From assembly GCF_016907955.1 (NCBI RefSeq), contig NZ_JAFBCX010000005.1, positions 1 to 64,000 of the forward strand: DNA of 64,000 nt. The letters are read 5' to 3'. A program made the translations under genes and the position numbers. Shown here one piece after another: positions 50,004 to 63,009 of this stretch (its first letter is position 1; the number at the start of each line of letters is the position of its first letter). Origin of the DNA: Lentzea nigeriaca. Its GTDB lineage: Bacteria; Actinomycetota; Actinomycetes; Mycobacteriales; Pseudonocardiaceae. The notes under the pieces were generated by a model, which searched no databases, was not told the origin of the DNA, and worked only from the letters and a program-made list of their open reading frames with translations.

Positions 50004-50105
50004 CCGGCGCCCCACGCGCCGGACCAGGTCCTCACCAAGGGCACCCCACCGCGGTTGGAGGGTTGCCGGCCAGCAAGCTTGGGCTTGACGCTGGCTCTCA
50101 TGACC
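50004..50105 (-). ncRNA. SAM-IV riboswitch
   Basis: On the minus strand the sequence follows the SAM-IV consensus: GGTCATGAG then GCCAGCGTCAAGCCC, GCTTGCTGGCCGGCAACC, CTCCAACCGCGGTGGGGTG and a closing GAGGACC that pairs with the first GGTC. A further hairpin (CCGGCGC/GCGCCGG, 50004-50022) follows before the gene. SAM-IV elements are known only from actinomycetes, before sulfur-metabolism genes. The gene start lies about 50 bases downstream. Confidence 0.9.
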
Positions 50106-50178
50106 TGCCGACGACGTTAGCGGAGGCTGCTACCGGCCGTCGACAACCGATCACATCGTGAGAAGCCTCGGAGACCGA

Positions 50179-51666
50179 CTAATCGCCGGTCTCGCCCTTC
50201 CACCGTGCGTAGCGACCGGCCCTGTCGACGGCACGTATGCGCCGCTCAGCGGCATCACGCGCCTCCTCGGTGGTGACGATGAGCAACTGGTCGTCGGTCT
50301 GCAGCCGGGTCGTCGGTTGTGGCGTGAAACTCTTCCCGCCGCGCACCACGAGGCTGACCGAGGCACCTGTCGGCAGCCGCAGTTCGGACATGTAGACGCC
50401 GTGCAGCTTCGACCCGCGCTGGATGCGCACCTGCAGCAGCTCGGCGCTCAGCTCGTCCAACGGCGAGGAGTCGACCTGCACCTCCTGCGGCTCGCTCGCG
50501 CGCACCAGCCCGAGGCGCCGCGCGAGGAACGGCAGCGTCGTGCCCTGCACCACCGTCAGCACGACGACCAGCACGAACACCGCGTCGACCAGGTGACTCG
50601 CCCCCTCGACGCCCTTGATGAGCGGGATGAGCGCGAACACGATCGGCACCGCACCGCGCAGTCCCGACCAGGAGAGGAACGCCTGTTCCCGCCACGGCAC
50701 CTTGAACGGCAGCGAGGCGAGCACCACCGACACCGGCCGCGCGACGAACGTCAGCACCACACCCGCGATCAGCGCGGGGACCAGCACGTCGAGCAGCCGC
50801 GCAGGCGACGCGTAGAGGCCGAGCAGGACGAAGAGCCCGATCTGAGCGAGCCAGCCGAGACCCTCGGCGAAGGAGAGGGTGTCCGCGCGGTGCGGCAGGC
50901 GGGCGTTGCCCAGCACCAGAGCCGCGACGTAGGTGGCGAGGAAACCGGAGGCGTGCACGAGGTCGCCCGCCGTGTAGGCGATCACGCACACCGCCACGGT
51001 GGCGAGCGGGTACAGACCGGTGGCGGGCAGCGCCGCGCGTCTCAGCCCCGCCCCGCCGAGAATGCCCAGGGCGATGCCGATGAGCGCGCCCGCGCCCAGT
51101 TCGTAGACCACGAGCAGCGGCGCGGTCCAGGTGATCGGGCCCGACGAGGCCAGCAGCACGACGGCGATGTAGACGGGCGCGTCGTTGAGGCCCGATTCGA
51201 GTTCGAGCGCGCCGGTGAGCCGCGCTCCCACGCCTAACGACCGCAGAACGCTGAACACGGCCGCCGCGTCCGTGGACGACAGCACCGCGCCCCACAGCAG
51301 CGCCATCCGCCAGTCGAGGCCGAGCAGGAAGTGCAACGCCGTGCCCGTCACGGCGACGCTCACCGCAACGGCCACTGTGGACAGTGCCACGCCTAACCAC
51401 AGCGAGGACTTCACGGCCTGCCAACGGGTCGTGAGCCCGCCCTCGGTCAGGATCAGCACGAGGGCCGCGATACCGAGCGACTGGGTGAGGCCCGCGTCGT
51501 CGAAGTGGATGCCGAGCACGGACTCGCCGAGGACCACGCCGATGCCCAGGTACAGCAGCAACGAAGGCAGCCCGAGGCGGATCGACACGCGAACCGCGAT
51601 CACGGAGACCAGCAGAACGGCGGCGCCGATGCCCAGCACGACGGTGACGTCACCCACCTGGACCAT
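50179..51666 (-). CDS. Potassium/proton antiporter, CPA1 type with RCK-C domain
   Basis: 495 residues. About 12-13 transmembrane helices carry the cation/proton antiporter core, with GLNDAPVYIAVVLL and LSSTDAAAVFSVLRSL as the conserved acidic regions. The last ~130 residues form an RCK-C (TrkA-C) domain (LQVRIQRGSKLHGVYMSEL). This matches the NhaP2/CvrA group, which exports K+ in exchange for H+. ATG 51666 is used. Nothing else in the neighbourhood relates to ion transport. Confidence 0.9.
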   Translation of the reverse strand: MVQVGDVTVVLGIGAAVLLVSVIAVRVSIRLGLPSLLLYLGIGVVLGESVLGIHFDDAGLTQSLGIAALVLILTEGGLTTRWQAVKSSLWLGVALSTVAVAVSVAVTGTALHFLLGLDWRMALLWGAVLSSTDAAAVFSVLRSLGVGARLTGALELESGLNDAPVYIAVVLLASSGPITWTAPLLVVYELGAGALIGIALGILGGAGLRRAALPATGLYPLATVAVCVIAYTAGDLVHASGFLATYVAALVLGNARLPHRADTLSFAEGLGWLAQIGLFVLLGLYASPARLLDVLVPALIAGVVLTFVARPVSVVLASLPFKVPWREQAFLSWSGLRGAVPIVFALIPLIKGVEGASHLVDAVFVLVVVLTVVQGTTLPFLARRLGLVRASEPQEVQVDSSPLDELSAELLQVRIQRGSKLHGVYMSELRLPTGASVSLVVRGGKSFTPQPTTRLQTDDQLLIVTTEEARDAAERRIRAVDRAGRYARWKGETGD

Positions 51667-51793
51667 TCTGAGTGATCACCACCGAATTGGACGAATCCGC
51701 GGTCTCGGAACAACCCACCGTTCGCACCTACCGGTCACATGCACACAGGGGCATGTTGATCAGTGGCTCAATCCCAACCCTGCACGGAGTTGA

Positions 51794-53271
<1,478 letters not shown>

Positions 53272-53276
53272 GCTTC

Positions 53277-53317
53277 CATACGCTACCGTATGGTTCACGA
53301 ACATACGGCAGCGTATG
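53277..53317. promoter_or_regulatory. Twin TetR operators
   Basis: CATACGCTACCGTATG (53277-53292) and CATACGGCAGCGTATG (53302-53317) share perfect 6-4-6 dyads, 25 bases centre to centre, between the divergent TetR gene and the gene at 53331. Confidence 0.8.
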
Positions 53318-53330
53318 GAAGGGGAAATCC

Positions 53331-53789
53331 ATGATCAAGAACGTCCACGTCCGAGACCTGGGCGTGCCGGCAGGCCCGTTCGTCGACCGCGTCCAGGAAC
53401 TCTGGCCGCCTGCCTGGGGCAGGCAGGAGTTCGACCGGCCGCTGGGCGTCGGCGCCGACGGCGGACACGGCCCGATCCGGTACCGCTGCACGGAGTTCAA
53501 GCCCGGCGAGTCGATCACGTTCGCCTTCAGCAGCGGCGAGGGCACGCACACCCTGTCGGCATCAGGCGCCGTGCTGACGCACGAACTGATCGGCGACTTC
53601 ACCCTCAAGTCGCGACTGCGCTGGGCCTTCGTGATCCGCTGGCTGCACGACGCGTGCATCGAGGACCTCTTCGACAACATCGAGCGCGCGGCGGGCAGGG
53701 AACCCGCCGCACCGGCGCGATGGTCGCTCTGGGTCCGGCTCGTGCGGCGGACGTTCGGACTGGTCAGCCGACAGCCGGCCGGCGTCTGA
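53331..53789 (+). CDS. Conserved hypothetical protein under TetR control
   Basis: 152 residues. It looks like an SRPBCC-type polar, beta-rich protein (HVRDLGVPAGPFVDRVQELW, IRYRCTEFKPGESITFAFS) with an amphipathic C-terminal helix (LRWAFVIRWLHDACIEDLFDNIE). No catalytic motif is visible and I do not recognise it. Its only clear partner is the divergent TetR gene, which suggests a response to a hydrophobic ligand. ATG 53331 has GGGGAA upstream. Confidence 0.7.
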   Translation: MIKNVHVRDLGVPAGPFVDRVQELWPPAWGRQEFDRPLGVGADGGHGPIRYRCTEFKPGESITFAFSSGEGTHTLSASGAVLTHELIGDFTLKSRLRWAFVIRWLHDACIEDLFDNIERAAGREPAAPARWSLWVRLVRRTFGLVSRQPAGV

Positions 53790-54416
53790 TCACGCCTGCC
53801 TGCGCATCAGCAGCTGTCCCTGCGGGCCTCGCTCACCCTCGTTCGCGGCCCGCACCAGCCGCGCGACCTCGACGAAACCGGCCTGGCCCACCAGGTTCGC
53901 GAGGCTTTCGGGCGACCACCAGTAGGCGGGCGCGACCTTGTGGTCGAACTCCAGCGGCTCGGGATCATCGCCGGCGAAGAACCCGAGCAGCAGATGACCG
54001 CCCGGCGCCAGCACCCGCGCGAACTCGGCGAACACGGCAGGCAGCTGCGCCGGTGGCGTGTGGATGAAGGAGTAGTTCGCCAGCACGCCGCCGAGAACGC
54101 CGTCGGCGAGGTCCAGCGCGGTCATCGAACCCACGTCGAACCGCAGGTCCGGGTGCGCCCGGCGGGCGATGGCGATCATCTCGGGCGACAGGTCTGTGCC
54201 GAAGACGTCCAGCCCGAGACCGCGCAGGTGTGCCGTCACGTGGCCGGGACCGCACCCGACGTCGGCGACCTGCCCGTTGCCACCAGCCCGCACGAGATCG
54301 GCGAACGCGGCCAGCAACGCGCGTTCCAGCGGCAGCGTGTCGAGCACGTTGCCGAACAGCTCGGCGTAGAGGGAGGCGACGGAGTCGTAGGCGGCTCTGG
54401 TGCTCGGTTCGGTCAC
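53790..54416 (-). CDS. Class I SAM-dependent methyltransferase
   Basis: 208 residues from GTG 54416. The frame is open to 54467 but that part overlaps the hairpin at 54429-54480. SAM site: VADVGCGPGHVTAHL and VFGTDLSPEM, with VLAPGGHLLLGFFAGD later. The type is the methyltransf_11/25 group; substrate unknown. It sits downstream of ileS on the same strand but is separated from it by the hairpin, and converges with the gene at 53331 with no gap. Confidence 0.85.
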   Translation of the reverse strand: MTEPSTRAAYDSVASLYAELFGNVLDTLPLERALLAAFADLVRAGGNGQVADVGCGPGHVTAHLRGLGLDVFGTDLSPEMIAIARRAHPDLRFDVGSMTALDLADGVLGGVLANYSFIHTPPAQLPAVFAEFARVLAPGGHLLLGFFAGDDPEPLEFDHKVAPAYWWSPESLANLVGQAGFVEVARLVRAANEGERGPQGQLLMRRQA

Positions 54417-54428
54417 GCCGGAGATCTT

Positions 54429-54480
54429 ATGAACGGCGCATTTGTTCACCTCAGCAGAAGTGGACAAATGCGCCGTTCAT
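54429..54480. terminator. 17-bp-arm perfect hairpin after ileS
   Basis: The arms 54429-54445 and 54464-54480 are exact complements (ATGAACGGCGCATTTGT), and inner bases extend the stem. It lies 11 bases past the ileS stop and so can terminate ileS. No T tract. Confidence 0.7.
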
Positions 54481-54490
54481 CGTGCGCTGT

Positions 54491-57601
<3,111 letters not shown>

Positions 57602-57605
57602 TGCT

Positions 57606-57806
57606 CCTCGCGGTCATGAAGGACACGCGAGGACGACACGCCGGACGTTGCCCGGCAGGCCGCGGTACCACCCCGCTTGCTCACCCTCTGCTTGTCGAAC
57701 GCAGCGGCGAGCCTCTCGTTCTTCGGCTGTGACGGGCCGGTCCCGTCCGGTTCTACTGAGGCTCGCGCCCGTTCTTCCGGAGGCTCCCCGGTGATGGCCG
57801 GATCGG
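57606..57806 (-). ncRNA. Translational T-box riboswitch of ileS
   Basis: On the minus strand the leader has a short stem with an ATC (Ile) specifier codon at 57795-57793 and the T-box core GGTGGTACCGCG (57672-57661). Arms CCTCGCG (57632-57626) and CGCGAGG (57612-57606) can pair, hiding the ribosome site AGGAG. This is the actinobacterial form that regulates translation instead of termination. A palindrome CCTGTAGCTACAGG (57809-57822) just upstream may be part of the promoter. Confidence 0.85.
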
Positions 57807-57855
57807 TGCCTGTAGCTACAGGGTAACTGGTGGGTGCAAACCGTATGCTCGCGCG

Positions 57856-58200
57856 ATGACGTTGACCATCGCGTTGTCGATCGTGCTGGCCCTGCTGTTC
57901 ATCGCCACGGGTGCGGGGAAGCTGTTCGGGGCGAAGACGTCGCTCGAGGCCCGCGACCAGTTCCGGATGAGCGGCGCGCTCTGGCGGACCATCGGCGCGC
58001 TGGAGTGGGCGGGCGCGGCGGGACTGATCGTCGGGCTGGTCACGTGGGAGTGGGTGGCGCATGCGGCCACCGTCGGGCTCGGGCTGCTGATGGTCGGCGC
58101 CACGATCACCCGGTTGAGGTACGACTCGAAGCCGGCCGGTGTGGTCGTGGACCTGGTGCTGCTCGCGTTGCTGATCACCCTGCTGTTCCTGGACCGGTGA
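57856..58200 (+). CDS. DoxX-like membrane protein
   Basis: 114 residues with four transmembrane helices (about 5-23, 45-63, 66-84, 92-110) and the DoxX pattern IATGAGKLFGAKTSLEARDQF. DoxX proteins are small membrane subunits of unknown or redox-related role. The stop overlaps the GTG of the SARP gene as GTGA, so they are coupled. A TATGCT element lies about nine bases upstream of the ATG. Confidence 0.82.
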   Translation: MTLTIALSIVLALLFIATGAGKLFGAKTSLEARDQFRMSGALWRTIGALEWAGAAGLIVGLVTWEWVAHAATVGLGLLMVGATITRLRYDSKPAGVVVDLVLLALLITLLFLDR

Positions 58201-59378
58201 CCGTCGAGTTCTTCGTCCTCGGCACGCCCGAGGTCCGGCGCGACGCGGCGCTCGTCGAGGTCGGGCACGCGCGGCAGCTGAGCGTGCTGGCGGTGCTGCT
58301 GGTGGACGTGAACCAGGTGGTCAGCGTCGACAAGCTGCTCGCACGGGTGTGGGGTGACGCGCCGCCGCGGCAGGCGAAGTCCGCGCTCTACAGCTACATC
58401 TCCCGGCTGCGGGCGGCGTTGCACGGCGTGCCGATCGTGCGGCGCTCCGGTGGTTACGTGCTGGAGGCCGATCCGCTGCACGTCGACCTGCACCGCTTCC
58501 GGGCACTCGTCGGCGAAGGCCGGCCCGGTGAGGCAATGGCGCTCGTGCGCGGAGAACCGTTCGAGGGCCTGCGGGGTGCGTGGTTCGCCGGTCTGCGTGA
58601 GACGGTGGCGGGCGAGATCACCGCCGCCGAACTGGATCACACCGACGCGCGGCTGGCGGCGGGCGAACACCGGGCCATGGTCGCCGAACTGACCACGCGC
58701 ACAGCCGAGCGTCCGCTCGACGAACGGCTCGCGGGGCAGTTGATGCGCGCGTTGACCGGCGCCGACCGACGGTCCGACGCGCTGGCCCACTACTCGCGCC
58801 TGCGGGACCGGCTCGCGGACGAGCTGGGCCTCGACCCCAGCCCCGCGCTGCGCGACCTGGCCACGTCGATCCAGCGTCCACAGTGGAGCCCGCGGCAGCT
58901 TCCGGCGCCCCCGCAGGGTTTCACGGGCCGGGAAGCCGAACTCGAAGCGCTCGGCGACGGGCCGATCGTCACGATCACCGGACCCGCGGGCACCGGCAAG
59001 ACGTGGCTCGCACTGCACTGGGCGCACGAGCACGCCGCCGACTACCCGGACGGCCAGCTCTTCGTGGACCTGAACGGCCGCGACCCGGCCGACGTCGTCC
59101 GCGCGTTCATCACCGCGTTGGGCACCGCACCGGACGGCATACCGCCGGAACCGCACGCACAGACGGCGCTCTACCGCACGTTGCTGGCGAACCGGCGGAT
59201 GCTGATCGTTCTCGACGACGCCGCCGACACCGCGCAGGTCGTCCCGCTGCTACCGGGCACAGCCCTGTGCCGGGTCGTCGTGACCAGCCGAGAACGCCTG
59301 CCCGGCCTCGTCACCGCTCACGGCGCCAGGCCCGTTGTTCTCCAGCCGGCGCCGGAACACGAGCAACGACCCGAGTAG
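58197..59378 (+). pseudogene. Truncated SARP/AfsR-type regulator
   Basis: 393 residues. An N-terminal OmpR-like winged helix (about 1-95) and BTAD domain (about 98-235; ALAHYSRLRDRLADELGLDPSP) are complete. They are followed by an NB-ARC ATPase with Walker A GPAGTGKTWLAL and Walker B MLIVLDDA. The frame then ends at LQPAPEHEQRPE, shortly after VVTSRERLPGL. The winged-helix, TPR and rest of NB-ARC found in full AfsR proteins (~900 aa) are missing. It may still act as a short SARP, or be a dead fragment. Confidence 0.7.
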
Positions 59379-59505
59379 GCGGAAGGTGCTGGTCGTGTAC
59401 GGCGGCTTCGGGTGGGTCGGCGACGGCGGCGACTTCGCCGTCGAGCACCACGACCGGGACCAGCCGGACACCACATTCCGCGCGAAGATCAGCTACCGGC
59501 GCTGA
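59379..59505 (+). pseudogene. Short relic after the SARP gene
   Basis: A 3' fragment, KVLVVYGGFGWVGDGGDFAV and then EHHDRDQPDTTFRAKISYRR, reads open in a second frame to a stop at 59505. It has no start of its own that I can support. It may be the end of the lost gene that truncated the SARP. No similarity to the NB-ARC protein. Confidence 0.4.
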
Positions 59506-59917
59506 TCGCACCCAGCTGCTGCAGCATGCCGAGGTCGTCGCGCACCGCCCAGTGCTCGACGATCTTGGCGTCACGCAGCCGGAACATGTGGGCGAGCTCG
59601 ACCGACACCTCGCCGCTCTCCGGAGTGGGCACGCCGCGGAATCCCGGCGCCTGCCACGTGCCTACACGGCGGCCGTAGACGACCACGAGATCGCCGTCGG
59701 CGATGAAGTGCCGCTCGACCCAGCGCTGGTCCGGCTGGGCACCGAGGGAGAAGCCGAGAACCGCCTTGATGTTCTCGACACCGTGCCGACGTTCGGGCGC
59801 GGCGGCGTGGTTGACCACGTCCGGTGCGCAGAGCTCGGTCAAGAGCTCGAACCGGCCCTCGGCCACGACCTCGTCGAGGAACCTCCGGACAACTGCCCTG
59901 TTGTCAGCCGGCGTCAT
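59489..59917 (-). CDS. SnoaL-like (NTF2-fold) ester cyclase family protein
   Basis: About 142 residues from ATG 59917. NTF2-fold features: NRAVVRRFLDEVVAEGRFELL, LCAPDVVNHAA and the C-terminal RLRDAKIVEHWAVRDDLGML of SnoaL-like polyketide cyclases. Most such proteins outside polyketide clusters have unknown substrates. The start overlaps the end of the next upstream gene by 14 bases. It converges with the SARP relic. Confidence 0.82.
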   Translation of the reverse strand: MTPADNRAVVRRFLDEVVAEGRFELLTELCAPDVVNHAAAPERRHGVENIKAVLGFSLGAQPDQRWVERHFIADGDLVVVYGRRVGTWQAPGFRGVPTPESGEVSVELAHMFRLRDAKIVEHWAVRDDLGMLQQLGAISAGS

Positions 59918-60416
59918 CGGAACCCTCACGGTGGGCGACGCGATGGCGTGCCACCAGGGTCGCGTCGGGCCTGCACACGGCGCACGGGGTGAAGTGCAGC
60001 TGTCGTGCCTCCTGCACCGGGAGGCCCAGCGTGGGCCTCCCGGCGAGCCAGGAACACGAGCTCAGGTGATACCGGGGCCGCTCGTCCAGCACCCGCACCT
60101 CGTCCACCAGATCGGCCACCGCGAGCAGGTCTGCCGCGTCGGTGTCCTCTTCCGGTGGCTCTTCGTCAGCGGGCGGCGTCTCGCCTTCAGGCGACACCAC
60201 AACCCGTTGATCATCAGTTACTGCGTGTTGATCTACATTCTGCGCCGCAGCTGCGGGGTCCCCCGGACGTCGTCGCCACCAGTCCCAGATCAGAACCAGG
60301 GCGGCGAGCAGACTCGCGCCCACGGACGACCACGCCCAGATGGTGTTGGACGTGGTCAGCGCAGGAACGAGCAACCCGAGGGCAGCCAGCACCAGAAGTA
60401 GAACTACGAAGAGCAC
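59904..60416 (-). CDS. Membrane protein with C-terminal Cys cluster
   Basis: 170 residues. Two transmembrane helices (about 2-21, 27-45), an acidic linker (about 60-95), and a C-terminal part with H-x3-C and C-x2-C in the pattern YHLSSCSWL...QEARQLHFTPCAVCRPD. This pattern recurs in zinc-binding tails of nuclease-linked proteins (HxxxCxxL...EAxxxGxxPCxxCxP). I infer metal binding. It is one gene after wag31 on the same strand (16-base gap). Confidence 0.75.
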   Translation of the reverse strand: MLFVVLLLVLAALGLLVPALTTSNTIWAWSSVGASLLAALVLIWDWWRRRPGDPAAAAQNVDQHAVTDDQRVVVSPEGETPPADEEPPEEDTDAADLLAVADLVDEVRVLDERPRYHLSSCSWLAGRPTLGLPVQEARQLHFTPCAVCRPDATLVARHRVAHREGSDDAG

Positions 60417-60431
60417 CTAGCGAACAGTAGT

Positions 60432-61247
60432 TCAGCCCGCTTCGGCGCGTGCGCCGAAGGAGTAGCCCTGGGAACGGCCCTCGGACGGAGCGGCCGGGCC
60501 GCGGTCCTGGAGGTCGCGCAGGGACGACTCGAGCATGGTCTTCAGTCGCGTGCGGTACTCGCGCTCGAACGTCTGCAGCTTGTCGATCTGCTTCTCGAGC
60601 GTGTTCTTCTCCTGGGTGATGTTGCCCATCACCTCGGCGTGCTTGCGCTGCGCGTCGCGGTCGAGCGCGGTGGCCTTCTCACGGGCCTGCCGCTCGAGCG
60701 TCTCGGCGCGGGTGCGCGCGTCGTTCAGCATGGTCTCGGCACGCGTGCGCGCTTCGTTGACCATCGTGTCGGCCTTGGCACGGGCCTCGGACAGCAACTG
60801 CTCCGACTTCGTGCGGGCCTCGGACAGCATGCCGTCGGCTTCGGCCTTGGCCTCGCCGGTCAGCCTGTCCGCCATCTCCTGGGCGAGACCCAGGACCTTC
60901 GCGGCCTGCACGTGGTGGTCACCACCACCACCGGGGGACGTCTGCTCCATCACCGTGGGCGGCGGAACCGGCGCCAGGCGGCGCGGCTCCTCCACCGGCA
61001 TACGGCTCGTCATGGGGCCGGAAGAAGCCTTTGCGCGCGCGTCGTCGAGGTCGGCACGTGCGGTCTCGAGCTGCTGGTCGAGCTGCTCGACCTGCTGACG
61101 GAGGTCGTTGTTCTCCTCGATCAAGCGGGCCAGTTCGCCCTCAACCAGGTCGAGGAACGCGTCCACCTCGTCCTCGTTGTAGCCCCGCTTGCCAATCGGC
61201 GGCTTGCTGAACGCGACGTTGTGCACGTCAGCGGGGGTCAACGGCAT
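60432..61247 (-). CDS. wag31: Polar growth protein Wag31 (DivIVA)
   Basis: 271 residues. The N-terminal membrane-binding domain is [31 protein letters not shown] long coiled coil follows (about 35-70 and 120-235) with heptads rich in Ala, Glu and Arg ([17 protein letters not shown] repeats). A Pro-rich region lies at about 85-105. The protein marks cell poles and directs tip growth in actinomycetes. It lies next to yggT-sepF, the usual order. The short repeats of [16 protein letters not shown] come from internal duplications. Confidence 0.95.
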   Translation of the reverse strand: MPLTPADVHNVAFSKPPIGKRGYNEDEVDAFLDLVEGELARLIEENNDLRQQVEQLDQQLETARADLDDARAKASSGPMTSRMPVEEPRRLAPVPPPTVMEQTSPGGGGDHHVQAAKVLGLAQEMADRLTGEAKAEADGMLSEARTKSEQLLSEARAKADTMVNEARTRAETMLNDARTRAETLERQAREKATALDRDAQRKHAEVMGNITQEKNTLEKQIDKLQTFEREYRTRLKTMLESSLRDLQDRGPAAPSEGRSQGYSFGARAEAG

Positions 61248-61294
61248 CGGATCACCTCTCGCACTCCTGGGCTGCGGTCATCCCCGGTTCCCCG

Positions 61295-61579
61295 TCACCT
61301 GGGATCTGCGAATCGCATCAGAATGATAACGACCAGCCACAGCACAATAATCGATAGGTCCAGCCCGACGCCCCCGATCCGCACAGTCGGGATCAACCGA
61401 CGGACAAAACGGACCGGTGGGTCGGTCACGGAGTAAACGGTCTCCAGCGTCACGGCCACGCCGCCGGCGGGGCGCCACTCCCTCGCGAAGGTCCTCACCA
61501 TCTCGACCACGACACGCGCGGTCAGGAACAGGGAGAACGCAAAGAGGACGTAGAAGATGACGAGACGGATCGGGTCCAC
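61295..61579 (-). CDS. YggT-family membrane protein
   Basis: 94 residues with two hydrophobic helices (about 5-26 and 68-90) and the conserved middle AREWRPAGGVAVTLETVYSV, TDPPVRFVRRLIPTVRIGG. YggT proteins flank division genes across bacteria; in actinobacteria it sits between sepF and wag31. Role unclear. Confidence 0.92.
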   Translation of the reverse strand: MDPIRLVIFYVLFAFSLFLTARVVVEMVRTFAREWRPAGGVAVTLETVYSVTDPPVRFVRRLIPTVRIGGVGLDLSIIVLWLVVIILMRFADPR

Positions 61580-61589
61580 GGGCTCAACT

Positions 61590-62243
61590 CTAACCGTGGT
61601 TGCCGAACCCGCCCTCCGCCAGCTTCCGCCGGTCCTCCGCCGTCACGTCAACGTTGGGCGGTGAGAGAAGGAACACCCTGCTGGTGATCTTGTCCATGGA
61701 CCCGCGCAGAGCGAACGCGAGACCGGCCGAGAAGTCGACGAGACGCTTGGCGTCCGCGTCGTCCATGTCGGTCAGGTTCAAGATCACCGGAGTGCCGTCG
61801 CGGTAGTGCTCCCCGATCGTGCGCGCCTCGCTGTAGTTACGGGGGTGAAGCGTGGTGATGCGCGCCAACGGGTTGCCTGCCGGCTCGGCGACCGGACGCA
61901 GCCTGCTCACGGGCTCGCGCTGCGGCTCGACGGCGAGCGCGCCGTGCACGGGTGCATCGGCGCTCCAGCGTCGCGCGCTCGAGGGGCTGCCCCCGCGCCG
62001 CGACTCCGGCTCGTAGTCGTCCGACTCGTCGATGTCGGCCCGGTAACCGGAGCCGGAGAGCTCCGACCGGCCCGGCGTGAACACGCGGCTGCGCCGCGGA
62101 TAAGGGTCGTAGTCGTCGGCCTCGGCCGCGTACTCGGACCGGTAGTCGCCGTAGCGGCCGCGGTCGTCGTCGTAGCCGGGGTCGTCTGCGTACTCGGCGG
62201 GGACCATCCCGAAGTAGGCCTTCAGCTTGTGCAAAGCGCTCAT
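61590..62243 (-). CDS. sepF: Cell division protein SepF
   Basis: 217 residues from ATG 62243. Amphipathic N-terminal helix MSALHKLKAYFGM binds the membrane. A charged, Tyr/Asp-rich linker follows (about 17-100). The C-terminal SepF domain (about 125-210) has HPRNYSEARTIGEHYRDGTP and DFSAGLAFAL. It anchors FtsZ to the membrane; in actinobacteria, which lack FtsA, it is essential. ftsZ lies two genes upstream. Confidence 0.95.
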   Translation of the reverse strand: MSALHKLKAYFGMVPAEYADDPGYDDDRGRYGDYRSEYAAEADDYDPYPRRSRVFTPGRSELSGSGYRADIDESDDYEPESRRGGSPSSARRWSADAPVHGALAVEPQREPVSRLRPVAEPAGNPLARITTLHPRNYSEARTIGEHYRDGTPVILNLTDMDDADAKRLVDFSAGLAFALRGSMDKITSRVFLLSPPNVDVTAEDRRKLAEGGFGNHG

Positions 62244-62310
62244 TCCAGCCCCTCCTCGGCGGTGCCCCACTCTTAGGGACGGTGCGGACGGTCCCGAGGT
62301 TCCCGACAAC

Positions 62311-63009
62311 CTAAGGCAACGTTAGCCGCCGACTGCCGAGCAACGCCGTTCCGACACGCACACAGGTCGATCCGTGCGAGATGGCATCTTCCAGGTCCCC
62401 GCTCATTCCCGCTGACACCTCAGTGGCAGTGGGATGATCATCACGTAGGCCTGTTACCACTGACGCCAACGCCTCAAACGCCTGCGATGGCTTCATCGTC
62501 AACGGCGCGACAGTCATCGCACCGCGAAGAATAAGATCACCCGAACGAGTGATCGCGCCAGCCAGTTCCCCGACATCGGGAATCGCACAGCCGCCGCGTG
62601 ACGTGTCGCCGTCGATGCTGACCTGCAACAACACGTCGAGCTTCGTGCCTTTCGCGTGCGCTGCCTTCGCGAGGGCCTCGGCCAATCTCACGCTGTCGAC
62701 CGAGTCCACCTGATCGGCCCACTCGACGACGGATTTGGACTTGTTCCGCTGCAATCGGCCGACCATGTGCCATCTCGCGCCGTCGAGATGTCTCAATTGG
62801 CTGACCTTCGCGCCCGCCTCCTGATCGCGGTTTTCCGCGAAGTTACGGAGCCCGAGTTCGTAGAGCAGTTCGACATCGCTCGCCGGCCAGGTTTTCGTCA
62901 CCGCGAGCAACATCACTTCGGAACGATCACGCCCCGCAGCCTCGCACGCCTTCGCGATGCGTTCCTCGACCTCGGCGAGGTTCGCGGCGAGCTCCTCTCG
63001 GCGACTCAC
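62311..63009 (-). CDS. YggS/PLPBP family PLP-homeostasis protein
   Basis: 232 residues from GTG 63009, overlapping the pgeF stop as GTGA. TIM-barrel PLP-binding protein without catalytic role: PLP lysine in LLAVTKTWPASDV, and WHMVGRLQRNK, EVSAGMSGDLEDAI and VRVGTALLGSR as family landmarks. It buffers free PLP. The usual IG-x-LQ-x-NK motif reads VGRLQRNK here. Confidence 0.93.
   Translation of the reverse strand: MSRREELAANLAEVEERIAKACEAAGRDRSEVMLLAVTKTWPASDVELLYELGLRNFAENRDQEAGAKVSQLRHLDGARWHMVGRLQRNKSKSVVEWADQVDSVDSVRLAEALAKAAHAKGTKLDVLLQVSIDGDTSRGGCAIPDVGELAGAITRSGDLILRGAMTVAPLTMKPSQAFEALASVVTGLRDDHPTATEVSAGMSGDLEDAISHGSTCVRVGTALLGSRRLTLP

Noticed and set aside
60639..61436. 265-codon plus-strand ORF opposite wag31
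   Set aside because: Shadow of the coiled-coil codons of wag31.
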